Of a stretch of 64,000 nucleotides of DNA, positions 12,901 to 20,957 are shown piece after piece; positions within the stretch are counted from its first letter, which is position 1; the number at the start of each line of letters is the position of its first letter. A model generated the notes under the pieces. It was not told where the DNA came from and made no database searches. It saw nothing but the letters and a program-made list of their open reading frames with translations. The stretch is taken from assembly GCA_963576565.1 (NCBI GenBank), contig OY755046.1:65073379-65137378 (forward strand), in the 5' to 3' direction. The stretch is from Aspidapion aeneum (taxonomy: Eukaryota; Arthropoda; Insecta; Coleoptera; Brentidae). The translations under genes and the position numbers were made by a program.

Positions 12901-15900
12901 CAAGGATTTGCAAGATTTTGCCAAGCATTTATCTTTAGAGAATCATGTGGAGTTCATGGTGAACATTCCATACAAAGATCTCTTGGAGGAGTTCAATAAA
13001 GATTATATAGGTAAGAATTTTGTTGTTTTATTTCTTCAACCCCTTAAATACTAGGGACTCTGCGTTAATTTTTTGTTCATCAAAAAACAACTAAATGGTA
13101 TGTGGAATATTCCTTTATCTTTAGTCTACCCTCCGTGTGAGGTAGAGCATCTTAAAAAGCTGGAGAGAGACAGCAAAAGACCTGACAAGATTAGAATTCT
13201 ATCTATGTCACAATTCAGACCAGAGAAAGACCACCCTTTGCAGTTGCAGTCTTTATATGAGCTAAGAGAGATTCTAAATGACAAAGCATTTGAAAATGTC
13301 ACTCTGGTTTTGTGTGGCGGTTGTAGAAATCAGGAGGATTCCGATAGAGTCAAGGATTTGCAAGATTTTGCCAAGCATTTATCTTTAGAGAATCATGTGG
13401 AGTTCAGGGTGAACATTCCATACAAAGATCTCTTGGAGGAGTTCAATAAGGCTTATATAGGTAAGGATTTTGTTGTTTTTATTTGTGAAACCCCTTAAAT
13501 ACTAGGGACCCCGCGTAAATTTTTTGTTCATCAAAAAACAACTAAATGGTATGTGGAATATTCCCTTATCTTTAGTCTACCCTCCGTGTGAGGTAGAGCA
13601 TCTTAAAAAGCTGGAGAGAGACAGCAAAAGACCTGACAAGATTAGAATTCTATCTCTGTCACAATTCAGGCCAGAGAAAGGTCACCCTTTGCAGTTGCAG
13701 TCTTTATATGAGCTAAGAGAGATTTTAAATGACAAAGCATTTGAAAATGTCACTCTGTCAAGGATTTGCAAGATTTTGCCAAGCATTTATCTTTAGAGAA
13801 TCATGTGGAGTTCAAGGTGAACATTCCATACAAAGATCTCTTGGAGGAGTTCAATAAGGCTTATATAGGTAAGGATTTTGTTGTTTTTATTTGTGAAACG
13901 CCTTAAATATCAAGGACCCTGCGTTAAAAAGCTTAAAAAGCTGGAGAGAGACAGCAAAAGACCTGACAAGATTAGAATTCGATCTCTGTCACAATTCAGG
14001 CCAGAGAAAGACCACCCTTTGCAGTTACAGTCTTTATATGAACTAAGATAGATTCTAAATAACAAAGCGTTTGAAAATGTCACTCTGGTTTTGTGTGGCA
14101 GTTGTTGAAATCAGGAGGATTCCGATAGAGTCAAGGATTTGCAAGATTTTGCAAAGCATTTATCTTTAGAGAATCATGTGGAGTTCAAGGTGAACATTCC
14201 ATACAAAGATCTCTTGGAGGAGTTTAATAAAGCTTATATAGGTAAGAATTTTGTTGTTTTTATTTGTAAAACGCCCTAAATACTAAGGACCCTGCGTTAA
14301 TTTGTTCGTCAAAGAACAGCTAAATGGCAAGTGGAATATTCCTTTATCTTTAGTCTACCCCCGTCTGATGTAAAGCATCTTAAGCTTGAAATAATCGGAT
14401 GATAAACAGTAATCTACAAGGTTTAATATTTATCTTCCTTTTCTTTTCTGTGTCTATTGCTCATGATGCGCCCATATCCAGGTGTGTTCAGGTTGTAGTC
14501 CCATCCCTTATGAGCTATAAAGTAGCCCTTTAGTACAGCGTGTCCCGTTTTCGATGGGATTAAATGGGAAACTCGGTTATTATTAAAAATATTGATTTTC
14601 TGATTGCACCTTACCGTGCTCTTTTTTTGAGCCCTTAAAAATGGCGTAATCAGATTTTTGCTATACCCCGTAGTTTCGCTAATACAGGGAGTTTTTGAAA
14701 AAATTGTATTTTTAATAATCCCTTGTTTCTCGCTTATTTTGTGAGATATTTTTATTCTGTAAAAACCTTTTCATGGCAACTTTTTAAAATATTGTTTTAT
14801 GTATTGTAATTATGTAGTTTTTGAGACATGGTATTTATCATAAAAAAATTAAATGCGGACCTGGATTGTTTTTTATTACTATTTTGATTGGTTTCATGCT
14901 AGTATTATCATAAAATAATAAAAATTTAAAAAATTTTTGTTTTAAGGTTAAAAAAAAAATTATATTTAAAAAAAAAATTAGTCCGAACCTGGATATTTCC
15001 AACATAAATATAAAATAAAAATTGCTAGTTAAACAATTTTTAGTTTAACTGTTTTGATACTTAGCATATTAAAGTGGTTTTACGTTAATTTACAGATTTA
15101 TTTGAAACAAAGTCTACGAAAAATACAACAAAAACAAATTATAAAAAATAACTAATTTTTCTGATTACCATTATGTGTAAGACATTGTTGGCATTTTTGA
15201 GTAATTTTTCTTAACGCATTTTGCATAAAAATATTTCTGCCATTTAAATATTGGGATTTTGTTGCTTGAATGAAGCAGTCAAACATATCACATTTTTCAA
15301 AATCTGGATATGGTCGATTTCTAGCCAGTTTAAAATAATTGCCATTCACAAAAATGACAAGTAAAATGACAATGTCAATTCCACGCTTTTGTTTTGTAAA
15401 TTTCACGACCTGCTGTGCTACCATCAAATAATTAGTATGATATTATTTTTGTAACTTTTTAACGTTTTTTACTTTATTTATAAATCTGTTAATTATCATT
15501 TCAAAACAGATAAACTAAAAATCGTTCAACTAGTGTGTCTTGCAATTTTTAATTTATAATTACGTTGGAAATTTCCAGGTTCGGACTATAATTTTTTTTT
15601 CAAATATTAAATAGTTTTTTTTAACCTTAAATCAAAAAAATATTAAAGTTTTATCATTTTAAGGTAATAATAGCATGGAACCAATCAAAGTAGTAATAAA
15701 AAAAATCCAGGTCCGTATTTAATTTTTTTATGATAAATACCATATCTCAAAAACTAAACAATATTTAAAAAAATTGACAACGTCATTATTTTGCTCTAAA
15801 AAGTTGCCATAGAAAGGTTTTTACAGAATAAAAATATCTTGCAAAATAAGCGAGATACAAGGAATTAATTAAAATGCAATTTTTTCAAAAACTACCTATA

Positions 15901-16413
15901 TTAGCGAAACCACGGGGTATAGCAAAAATCTGATTACAACATTTTAAGGGCTCCAAAAAAGAGCACGGTAAGGTGCAATCAGAAAATCGATATCTTTAAT
16001 AATAACCCAGTTTCCCATTTAATCCCATCGAAAATGGGACACGCTGTACATACACCCTAGAGAATTACAAGAGAATTTCGGGAATCTTATTCAAATTTTT
16101 TTTAGGTATCCACACAATGTTAGACGAACATTTCGGCATAAGCGTGGTTGAACAAATGGCAGCCGGTATCATCATGGTGGCTCATCGTTCGGGAGGCCCT
16201 CTTTTGGACATAATTGAAACTTCAGAAGGGTCCAGACTCGGATTTCTAGCCAGTACCGCTGAGGAATTCGCCTATATATTCAAATACCTTATAGAAGCGA
16301 GCGAGACAGAGTTAGCAGAGATACGGGAAAGAGCGAGAGCATCTTGTGACAGATTCAGCAACAAGAAATTCGAGGATGAGTTTCTGAGAGCAATTGAACC
16401 GATTTTTAAGTAA
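3900..16413 (+). CDS. ALG11: ALG11, GDP-Man:Man3GlcNAc2-PP-dolichol alpha-1,2-mannosyltransferase (whole gene, six exons)
   Basis: Exons at 3900-3925, 4017-4247, 4448-4683, 5433-5650, 7749-8184 and 16106-16413 join with matching phases into 484 codons plus stop, close to the 492 residues of human ALG11. Every junction has GT and AG. Residues about 17-40 form an N-terminal membrane anchor. [15 protein letters not shown] (residues 63-77) is the glycine-rich loop, [13 protein letters not shown] is the GT4 nucleotide-sugar region, and EHFGISVVE (E390 to E398) is the EX7E motif. The enzyme adds mannoses 4 and 5 to the lipid-linked oligosaccharide on the cytosolic ER face. The start ATG has an AAC context and is followed by MAKQAFKFL. 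The gene is odd in that intron 5 is 7.9 kb and filled by about 14 further copies of most of exon 5 plus a fold-back transposon. Confidence 0.93.
4017..4247 (+). CDS. ALG11: ALG11 exon 2
   Basis: Starts after a pyrimidine-rich acceptor ending TTTCAG. Encodes the membrane anchor and the [11 protein letters not shown] loop. Ends GAA AA before GTTAGT, leaving two bases that complete a lysine codon with exon 3. Confidence 0.93.
4448..4683 (+). CDS. ALG11: ALG11 exon 3
   Basis: Starts after TTTTTTAG with A-TAT-CCA (KYPTAEF). Contains HIYTGD, YPYFTLL and [10 protein letters not shown], which align with the human protein. Ends CCA-G before GTAATT. Confidence 0.93.
4716..5367. mobile_element. Fold-back (inverted-repeat) element in ALG11 intron 3
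   Basis: Two arms of about 300 bp are imperfect reverse complements around a centre near 5040. Matching landmarks are TTTCTCGAGAA (4746 and 5325 regions), TTTGTTTGCGAGGGGGA (4796 and 5270) and GTGGGTCTAGTGATACC (4890 and 5170). No coding sequence. No clear target duplication was assigned. Confidence 0.8.
5433..5650 (+). CDS. ALG11: ALG11 exon 4
   Basis: Follows the acceptor TATTTTTAG. Encodes [34 protein letters not shown] and [12 protein letters not shown]. Ends in phase 0 at the donor GTAAGT (5651). Confidence 0.93.
5794..6717. mobile_element. Non-autonomous TIR element (MITE), copy 1, in ALG11 intron 4
   Basis: Bounded by inverted ends TGGATGATTCTAC and GTAGAATCATCCA with TA on both sides (5792-5793, 6718-6719). 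The interior is non-coding and carries several CATTCCTCTGG motifs. A 922-bp sister copy at 20034-20955 is nearly identical and also flanked by TA. The flanks (AAATTTAACAT before, GAAACAATTGTG after) match an RTE LINE, so this copy inserted into that LINE. Confidence 0.85.
6720..7113 (+). mobile_element. RTE-type LINE 3' fragment (family 1)
   Basis: Broken plus-strand reading frames match the C-terminal part of RTE-clade polyproteins. They carry the [27 protein letters not shown] and [13 protein letters not shown] blocks that recur in intact frame at 41.8-42.1 kb and 44.1-44.6 kb. Stops and indels disrupt it. It is followed by a TAG-trinucleotide tail, typical of RTE ends. Confidence 0.75.
7108..7131 (+). 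repeat. TAG-trinucleotide tail of the RTE fragment
   Basis: Five or six consecutive AGT/TAG units directly follow the LINE fragment, as expected for the simple-repeat tail of RTE elements. Confidence 0.7.
7132..7748. other. ALG11 intron 4 remainder with a GC-richer block
   Basis: No gene is visible. 7180-7320 is clearly more GC-rich than its surroundings and contains the small inverted repeat GACGTCATG with CATGACAACGTC. The rest is AT-rich and ends in the exon 5 acceptor TTTTTAG. Confidence 0.5.
7749..8184 (+). CDS. ALG11: ALG11 exon 5 (founder copy of the tandem array)
   Basis: Follows the acceptor ATTTTTAG in phase 0 and encodes residues 238-383, beginning [16 protein letters not shown], then [39 protein letters not shown] and ending KAYI-G. 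It ends ATA-G at the donor GTAAGA (8185). Only this copy has the 5' part of the exon and a proper upstream acceptor, so it is the copy used for the canonical mRNA. Confidence 0.93.
8247..8651 (+). pseudogene. ALG11 exon-5 copy 1 (type B)
   Basis: Open exon segment; the ending [11 protein letters not shown] replaces the donor, so no GTAAGA. Its first codon here is TTG; the first ATG is the M of MWNIP. Confidence 0.85.
8670..9101 (+). pseudogene. ALG11 exon-5 copy 2 (type A)
   Basis: Open exon segment with the donor after 9057 and a possible internal acceptor TATCTTTAG at 8713-8721. The segment 8722-9057 is 336 bp, a multiple of three. Confidence 0.85.
9120..9524 (+). pseudogene. ALG11 exon-5 copy 3 (type B)
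   Basis: Protein identical to copy 1 (both read RIKD); the donor is deleted. Confidence 0.85.
9543..9980 (+). pseudogene. ALG11 exon-5 copy 4 (type A')
   Basis: Donor after 9930; variant FYKAYIG. The intron-derived part is 8 bp shorter (CTTAAGACTCCGCG), which shifts the frame relative to the next copy. Confidence 0.85.
9985..10416 (+). pseudogene. ALG11 exon-5 copy 5 (type C)
   Basis: Variants [12 protein letters not shown] and VELLKK. Donor after 10372. The internal acceptor-like site reads TATCTTCAG, better than in other copies. Confidence 0.85.
10435..10866 (+). pseudogene. ALG11 exon-5 copy 6 (type A)
   Basis: Donor after 10822. The acceptor-like site is the weaker TATCGTTAG. One change to HLFLEN. 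Confidence 0.85.
10885..11289 (+). pseudogene. ALG11 exon-5 copy 7 (type B)
   Basis: Donor deleted; variant VKDFQDF. Confidence 0.85.
11308..11739 (+). pseudogene. ALG11 exon-5 copy 8 (type A)
   Basis: Counterpart of copy 2 at an offset of 2638 bp; donor after 11695. Confidence 0.85.
11758..12162 (+). pseudogene. ALG11 exon-5 copy 9 (type B)
   Basis: Counterpart of copy 3; donor deleted. Confidence 0.85.
12181..12618 (+). pseudogene. ALG11 exon-5 copy 10 (type A')
   Basis: Counterpart of copy 4, including FYKAYIG and the short spacer; donor after 12568. Confidence 0.85.
12623..13054 (+). pseudogene. ALG11 exon-5 copy 11 (type C)
   Basis: Counterpart of copy 5 with private changes (KDHTLQL, EFMVNIP, NKDYIG); donor after 13010. 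Confidence 0.85.
13073..13498 (+). pseudogene. ALG11 exon-5 copy 12
   Basis: Open segment with variants LSMSQF, LCGGCRN and EFRVNIP; donor GTAAGG after 13460. Confidence 0.85.
13524..13868 (+). pseudogene. ALG11 exon-5 copy 13 (internal deletion)
   Basis: About 40 bp is missing after the NVTL codons (around 13757), giving a frameshift and early stop. Donor GTAAGG after 13868 remains. Confidence 0.85.
13929..14241 (+). pseudogene. ALG11 exon-5 copy 14 (degenerate)
   Basis: 5' truncated and carrying two in-frame stops (near 14048 and 14106). It shares TTACAG and AAAGCGTTT with the true exon 5, unlike the central copies. A 70-bp remnant of a further copy follows at about 14306-14390. Confidence 0.8.
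14536..16046. mobile_element. 1.5-kb fold-back element in ALG11 intron 5
   Basis: Inverted ends CAGCGTGTCCCGTTTTCG and its near complement CGAAAATGGGACACGCTG are flanked by TA on both sides (14534-14535, 16047-16048). Arms of about 550 bp are imperfect reverse complements; the middle (about 15090-15490) is not. TA duplication and TIRs suggest a Tc1/mariner-like or similar TA-targeting element. Confidence 0.85.
15152..15427 (-). CDS. Unrecognised 91-codon ORF in the fold-back loop
   Basis: The ORF sits exactly in the non-palindromic centre of the fold-back element. It is rich in K, N and Q, contains four cysteines (two as CQQC near the C terminus) and has no family that I recognise. The first codons are TTG-ATG-GTA. 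It could be a remnant of a transposon gene or chance. Confidence 0.2.
   Translation of the reverse strand: MMVAQQVVKFTKQKRGIDIVILLVIFVNGNYFKLARNRPYPDFEKCDMFDCFIQATKSQYLNGRNIFMQNALRKITQKCQQCLTHNGNQKN
16106..16413 (+). CDS. ALG11: ALG11 exon 6 (last coding exon)
   Basis: Follows a strong acceptor (TTTTTTTTAG) and starts with the two bases that complete the G of exon 5. Encodes [20 protein letters not shown] with the EX7E motif, then AHRSGGP and the C terminus EPIFK, TAA at 16411-16413. Confidence 0.95.
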
Positions 16414-16640
16414 TCTTTGTTGTGTAAGTATAATAATTATTTCTTATTTCCTCTGTAAATTATTGATTGTATTTAGTTTTTACTTTTTTTGTGATACATG
16501 ATTTTACAAAAATTTTATGTGTATTGTAATTTTTAAGGTAAGGTATGTACATGTCAATTTTCAAAACAAAAAAGCTTTGACCAAAATATCTAACTGAAAA
16601 GGGGTGATTCTGTGACGTATTTTCATACAAAAAGTTCCTA
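16414..16640 (+). other. ALG11 3' flank
   Basis: AT-rich. I see no canonical AATAAA in the first 200 bases, so the poly(A) site is not placed. Confidence 0.4.
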
Positions 16641-17297
16641 TAATCTAAAGGTGTTGACTTTCGTTACTTTTGAATACTCGTTACTAATCGTTACTCGACT
16701 ACTAAGTAATAATTTTATATATTTGTTACTATCGTTACTTTGATTACTGTAACTGTATTCAATTCAATCATACAATTAGTGCAAAATTCTCGGACTGTCG
16801 TTAATTCAAAGATCATTTACTTGTAGGTATATTTTTGTTGTTGCTAATATTCAATTGATAATATTCAAAAAAATAAAGGTAGGAATTACGTAGGAACTGT
16901 TCTGTGTACAACTTTGTTTAAAAAATCTAATGGCTTACATACAAAGAAATTAATACTTAAAATCTAAAAGTAAATAAAAATAGAGACAAAAATAACAATC
17001 TTAGACGAAAAATCAAAAAAAATACAATAAGTTTGGACAAAAACAACAAAAATAAAAAAATACACTCTGTATAATATGTAGATTGTAGATACTACATATT
17101 TAAGCAAGCAAGCGGCTGCAAGCGTTTAAACAAACAACATTCCCAGATTGTCACGTCCTATTTTAGATCACACTACTACTATACTATAGTAGTGTGAGCT
17201 ATAGTGATCCTAATTTTTTCGAGAAAAAAAAAGTTGCTCCGATTTCAAAAATTTTTATATATCTTTGCGTTTCAGATGATTTTGAAACTTTTTTGTT

Positions 17298-17329
17298 TCG
17301 CCGTCTGTCTGTCTGTATGTCTGTCTGTA
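17298..17329 (+). repeat. CTGT-type microsatellite
   Basis: A run of GTCTGTCTGT units with one interruption; followed by a segment (ACTCAAAAACCG...GATTTTAATG) seen commonly in arthropod dispersed repeats. Confidence 0.8.
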
Positions 17330-17454
17330 ACGACCAAGGCGCATAACTCAAAAACCGCTTGCCCGATTTTAATGAAATTTGGTACCTACGCTGGGTTTTG
17401 GGTCGAGATGGTCCCATTTAAAAGTGAACAAAATCCACCAAACACAAGCCAAAT

Positions 17455-17790
17455 AAAAGGGTGGGGGTATATTTCAAAAATTAGTTTATGTAAAAATATG
17501 GCGTGTGTGATATCAAACGAAAGGTAATTGCGTCTGGAGTTAAATAAAATACATTTTACTTTTAAAAAAGGGTGGGGGTAAATTAAAAAAATTAGTGTTT
17601 ATGTGGAAATATGGCGTGTGTGATATCAAACGAAAGGTAATTGAGTCTGGAGTTAAACCAAAACATTTTAGTTTAAAAAAAAGGTGGGGGTAGATTTGAA
17701 AAATTAAAGTTTAAGTCAAAACATGGCTTGTGTGGTATCAAACGAACGGTAATTGAGTCTGGAGTTCAATAAAATATATTTCAGTTTTTA
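17455..17790 (+). repeat. Three tandem units of about 111 bp
   Basis: Each unit begins AAAGGGTGGGGGTA and contains ATATGGCGTGTGTGATATC and AACGAAAGGTAATTG followed by GTCTGGAGTTAA (third copy slightly diverged). Confidence 0.8.
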
Positions 17791-18071
17791 GTTACATTAG
17801 CTCACACGTACACTATAACTATAGTACCTAGTGTGAGCTTAGGTGCCCATAGATTGGCAGAGTATTTTTATTGTTACCTTTTACAAATACCATTTAAATG
17901 CGTTAGTTACTTAAGTTATCATAGTTACTCCCTGATTTTGGATTACCGACTTTCGAGTAATTACTGAATATTAAAATAATCGAAGAAATCAAAGTAACGA
18001 CAGTAATCATTTAATTTTCGGATCGGTATTTGTAACTCCATTATTTGTCGAGTAACGAGTACTCATGTAAC

Positions 18072-18714
18072 ACAAGACGCTAGCCCTACTAAGTCCACTT
18101 TCGATCCCTAACTTCGCATGCGCAGATCTACCAATATTATTTACCTCATGTATTAGAATAGATGAATACAGGATGATTTTCACTTGAATGATTCTAACCA
18201 CATGAAAATAGAAAGTTTCAAAAACCTAACCTAACGAAATCTAACCGAACCAAAGCAAACTAAACCAATATTTTAAAAAAAAAAAACTTTCCTGACTTCC
18301 TACCCGGGATACCGTACCGAACCGAACCTATCCAAACCTAACCATACCCAACTAAACCTAATTAGCAGTGTTGTAGTTTAGTTTGGTTACGTTAGGTTTG
18401 GTTCAGTTTAGTTAGGTTCGATTCGGGTTGGTTCGGTTCGGATTCACATCCTCTAGGATCCCGGGTAGGAAGTCAGGAAAGTTTTTTTTTTGAAAAAAAT
18501 TATTGGTTTAGTTTGCTTTGGTTCGGTTCGGTTAGTTTTGATTAGGTTTCGTTAAGTTATGTTTTTGAAACTTTCTATTTTCATGTGGTTAGAATCATTC
18601 AAGTGAAAATCACCCTGTATTCATCTATTCTAATACATGAGTTAAATAATATTGGTAGATCTGCGCATGCGAAGTCAGGGATCGAAAGTGGACTTGGTAG
18701 GGCTAGCGTCTTGT
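18072..18714. mobile_element. Fold-back element with 10-bp target duplication
   Basis: The two halves are near-perfect reverse complements with ends ACAAGACGCTAGCCCTAC and GTAGGGCTAGCGTCTTGT. CTCATGTAAC is repeated directly outside both ends (18062-18071, 18715-18724). A 9-10-bp duplication with long TIRs fits Mutator-like elements. No coding capacity. Confidence 0.85.
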
Positions 18715-18772
18715 CTCATGTAACGCTTTGTTACTGATCTACAGAGTGTGACAAGCTTTTCTACATATCATA

Positions 18773-19282
18773 CAGATGGTGTCCCCCATAATGTTCGCAA
18801 CATATGGGAAAAATTTTTCTATTGTGGTATTAATACTAAGTTCACGGAAACCTTACAAACTGTTAAAAAAAAAAGGCCATTGCAACAAGAAAGGTACATG
18901 TGCTAATCGGATATTTTTATTAAATTTTTTATGAACGACTTCAATTAAGAATTTGGAATCATTTTACCTTTATCCATCAAATATTGCGTTACTTAAACTA
19001 GTTCAATAATAAAATTTGTATAAAATTAATTCATAATAAGGCTAGGGTCAAAAATAGGGTATTTTCAAATTTCATAGAGGACCCTAAAATGACATTCTAA
19101 ACACTTTTTGGGTTTTCATGCCTAATTTTTTGAATTTGCCGCCATGACAGTGAGCATGTGACAAATGTCAAAATGTCTTTTTAGGATATTCAACAAGCAG
19201 GATTGATCGTATATCAAATTTTTTCCCATATCTCACAAATAAAAATTTTTCCCATATGTTGCGAACATTATGGGGGACACTG
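18773..19282. mobile_element. 510-bp TIR element (MITE)
   Basis: Ends share GTGTCCCCCATAATGTTCGC in inverted orientation, continuing into AACATATGGGAAAAATTTTT. TA flanks both ends (18771-18772, 19283-19284). The left end carries three extra bases (CAGATG versus CAG). No coding sequence. Confidence 0.8.
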
Positions 19283-19284
19283 TA

Positions 19285-20031
19285 TATTATATTTAATTTT
19301 TACTTTTTTGTGAGATATGAATTTACAAAATTTCGATGTGTATTGCAATTTTCAAGGTAACGGTAAGGTAATTGTCAATTTTGAAACACTCTGTATCGAG
19401 AAACATAAATTTTTATAAGCAAAATTGGTAACGATTAAACAAACATTTATGATGGCGTCCACTTTTGACACCTATTTGAACCTGTTTGCACACCAAATTT
19501 AAATTATCCCATTTGGACTAGTAGCTATTACACGACGTCACCCTAATTCTAAAACGTCGTAAGCCAACTCAACAAAATTTTACAGGAATAAGAAAAGTTG
19601 AAAGCAAATTACATGGGGTAAGCCGTATGCGCCTTATTAGAAATCGCGGGAATGACCGTTTTATATTTTTTTTCGGTTGCGAGGATTTAGCAGCATCTAG
19701 CTATGCATAATTATTAACCTTTGACGCAAAAATATGAATTTTAATTTTTTTGTGGGTTACGACGTTTCATAATTAGGGTGATGACTATATCAAATATATT
19801 TTAGTAAAAAGTTAAAAAATAATTTTATAAAATGTTTGACATGATTGTATGATAGTGGCAGTATTAGCACCGTTAAAGGATCTAACCTGGCACCTAGGCT
19901 CTCCTTTCTATGCCCATTGTGCACCACGTACCTACTGTGTTCGATTCAGATAATAATTTAAATACTATCAGCTAGTAAATGGAATCCAGTGGACGAAATT
20001 ATATTTTAGGCGAGAAACTTAGTCATCATGA
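19285..20031. other. Gene-free stretch
   Basis: AT-rich, no long open frame and no clear terminal repeats seen. Confidence 0.4.
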
Positions 20032-20033
20032 TA

Positions 20034-20955
20034 TGGATGATTCTATAAAAATGGTGCTGTGGAGTGGGAATGCATATTTTTCAAACACAGACTGCAAATG
20101 AAGCATAGTTTTAGTTATAAGATTTAAAACGAAATGTTTTCTTTATGGAGCATTTGAGTTTAATGTGTAAAAAAAATTGCAAGTTTATAATTTTTTTTAT
20201 TACAAAGCAAATTACCTCATTCCTCTGGTGTAGTCCCAAACCAAATATTAAAAACTCAGATTGAAAAAAATATCCTAATAAATAATATTTAACCAAGTCT
20301 TAACTATTTATCAAAAAATTGATAAAACTTAAGTTTGCAGTCATATTTTTGAAAATCCAAAGTTACGTCTTCTCCGGAAAATTTTACAATTTTAAACGTG
20401 CTCCATTTTTAATAACACAATATTTGTGAATACCACCGGTTAATTTCTAGAGAAAGAGACAGCCCTGGATATCTAATTTACTTGTGAGGGTGACAAGTTG
20501 TGACAGATGATGTCAACTTTAGTTTGGTTTAAGTTATAGATCTTTTTATTTTCGGCAGAAAATTAGTTTTTTTCGGAGAAATCAAAAAGGAACGCTTCAA
20601 TTATCATTCCTCTGGTAAAGTAAATATTCGACTGATATCAATAGTATAATTTTTTTGTTGATTGTTTTAAAATTATAAGTATAGGAACTTTGTTTATACA
20701 AAACTTAAGTTAAGTAGTCTAAATAGATTTTGATTTAAATTGGAAAACCATTAAAAAACTCATTCCTCTGGTACTCATCCCTCTGGAATTTTTATGCAAT
20801 AATTCCTAAAATTTTAGAAAATAAATGTTTCTTAGCTTACACCTAATTAGTTACATAAATTTAAAAAAACAAAATTATTTACTGTGCTGTACTGTTATTT
20901 AAAGGCAATAACCAAAAATGATATCCATATAGCCCACTTTTGGTAGAATCATCCA
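20034..20955. mobile_element. Non-autonomous TIR element (MITE), copy 2
   Basis: Same element as 5794-6717, with only scattered substitutions and small indels. TGGATGATTCTA ends are flanked by TA (20032-20033, 20956-20957). Confidence 0.85.
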
Positions 20956-20957
20956 TA

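Larger units (their letters stand above)
8185..14390 (+). repeat. Tandem array of ALG11 exon-5 copies inside intron 5
   Basis: About 14 further copies and one remnant follow the true exon head to tail. A monomer contains the last 360 or so bases of exon 5, and then about 60-90 bases descended from intron 5. Spacings are 423, 450, 423, 442, 450, 450, 423, 450, 423, 442, 450 and 451 bp. Type A copies (450 bp) keep the donor ATAG-GTAAGA. Type B copies (423 bp) lack a 27-bp block including the donor. Copies 2-5 (from 8670) recur as copies 8-11 (from 11308) with a constant offset of 2638 bp, a higher-order duplication. Central copies are almost identical, while the first exon and the last degenerate copies share older variants (for example TTACAG and AAAGCGTTT), the pattern expected of unequal crossing-over. 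The exon segments stay open, separated by about one TAG per monomer. Confidence 0.92.
16640..18071. repeat. Composite repeat with GTTACT-rich ends
   Basis: The left end (TACTCGTTACTAATCGTTACTC, near 16674) and right end (CGAGTAACGAGTACTC, near 18050) are inverted relatives. The right-end sequence recurs at 40430-40520. Inside lies a second unit (about 17160-17835) bounded by GTGTGAGCT/AGCTCACAC-like inverted ends, with a CTGT microsatellite and three tandem 111-bp units. Confidence 0.55.

Noticed and set aside
8247..13796. A cluster of a dozen separate small glycosyltransferase genes
   Set aside because: The open frames start at TTG (the leading M is not ATG), lack the EX7E half, and are exon-5 copies within the ALG11 intron.
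17204..17527. A 107-codon protein with CLSVCLSV
   Set aside because: It is translation of the CTGT microsatellite and adjoining dispersed repeat.
18224..18245. Insect telomeric (CCTAA)n
   Set aside because: Only two adjacent units occur, within a degenerate AACC/TAAC-rich fold-back; not a telomeric array.
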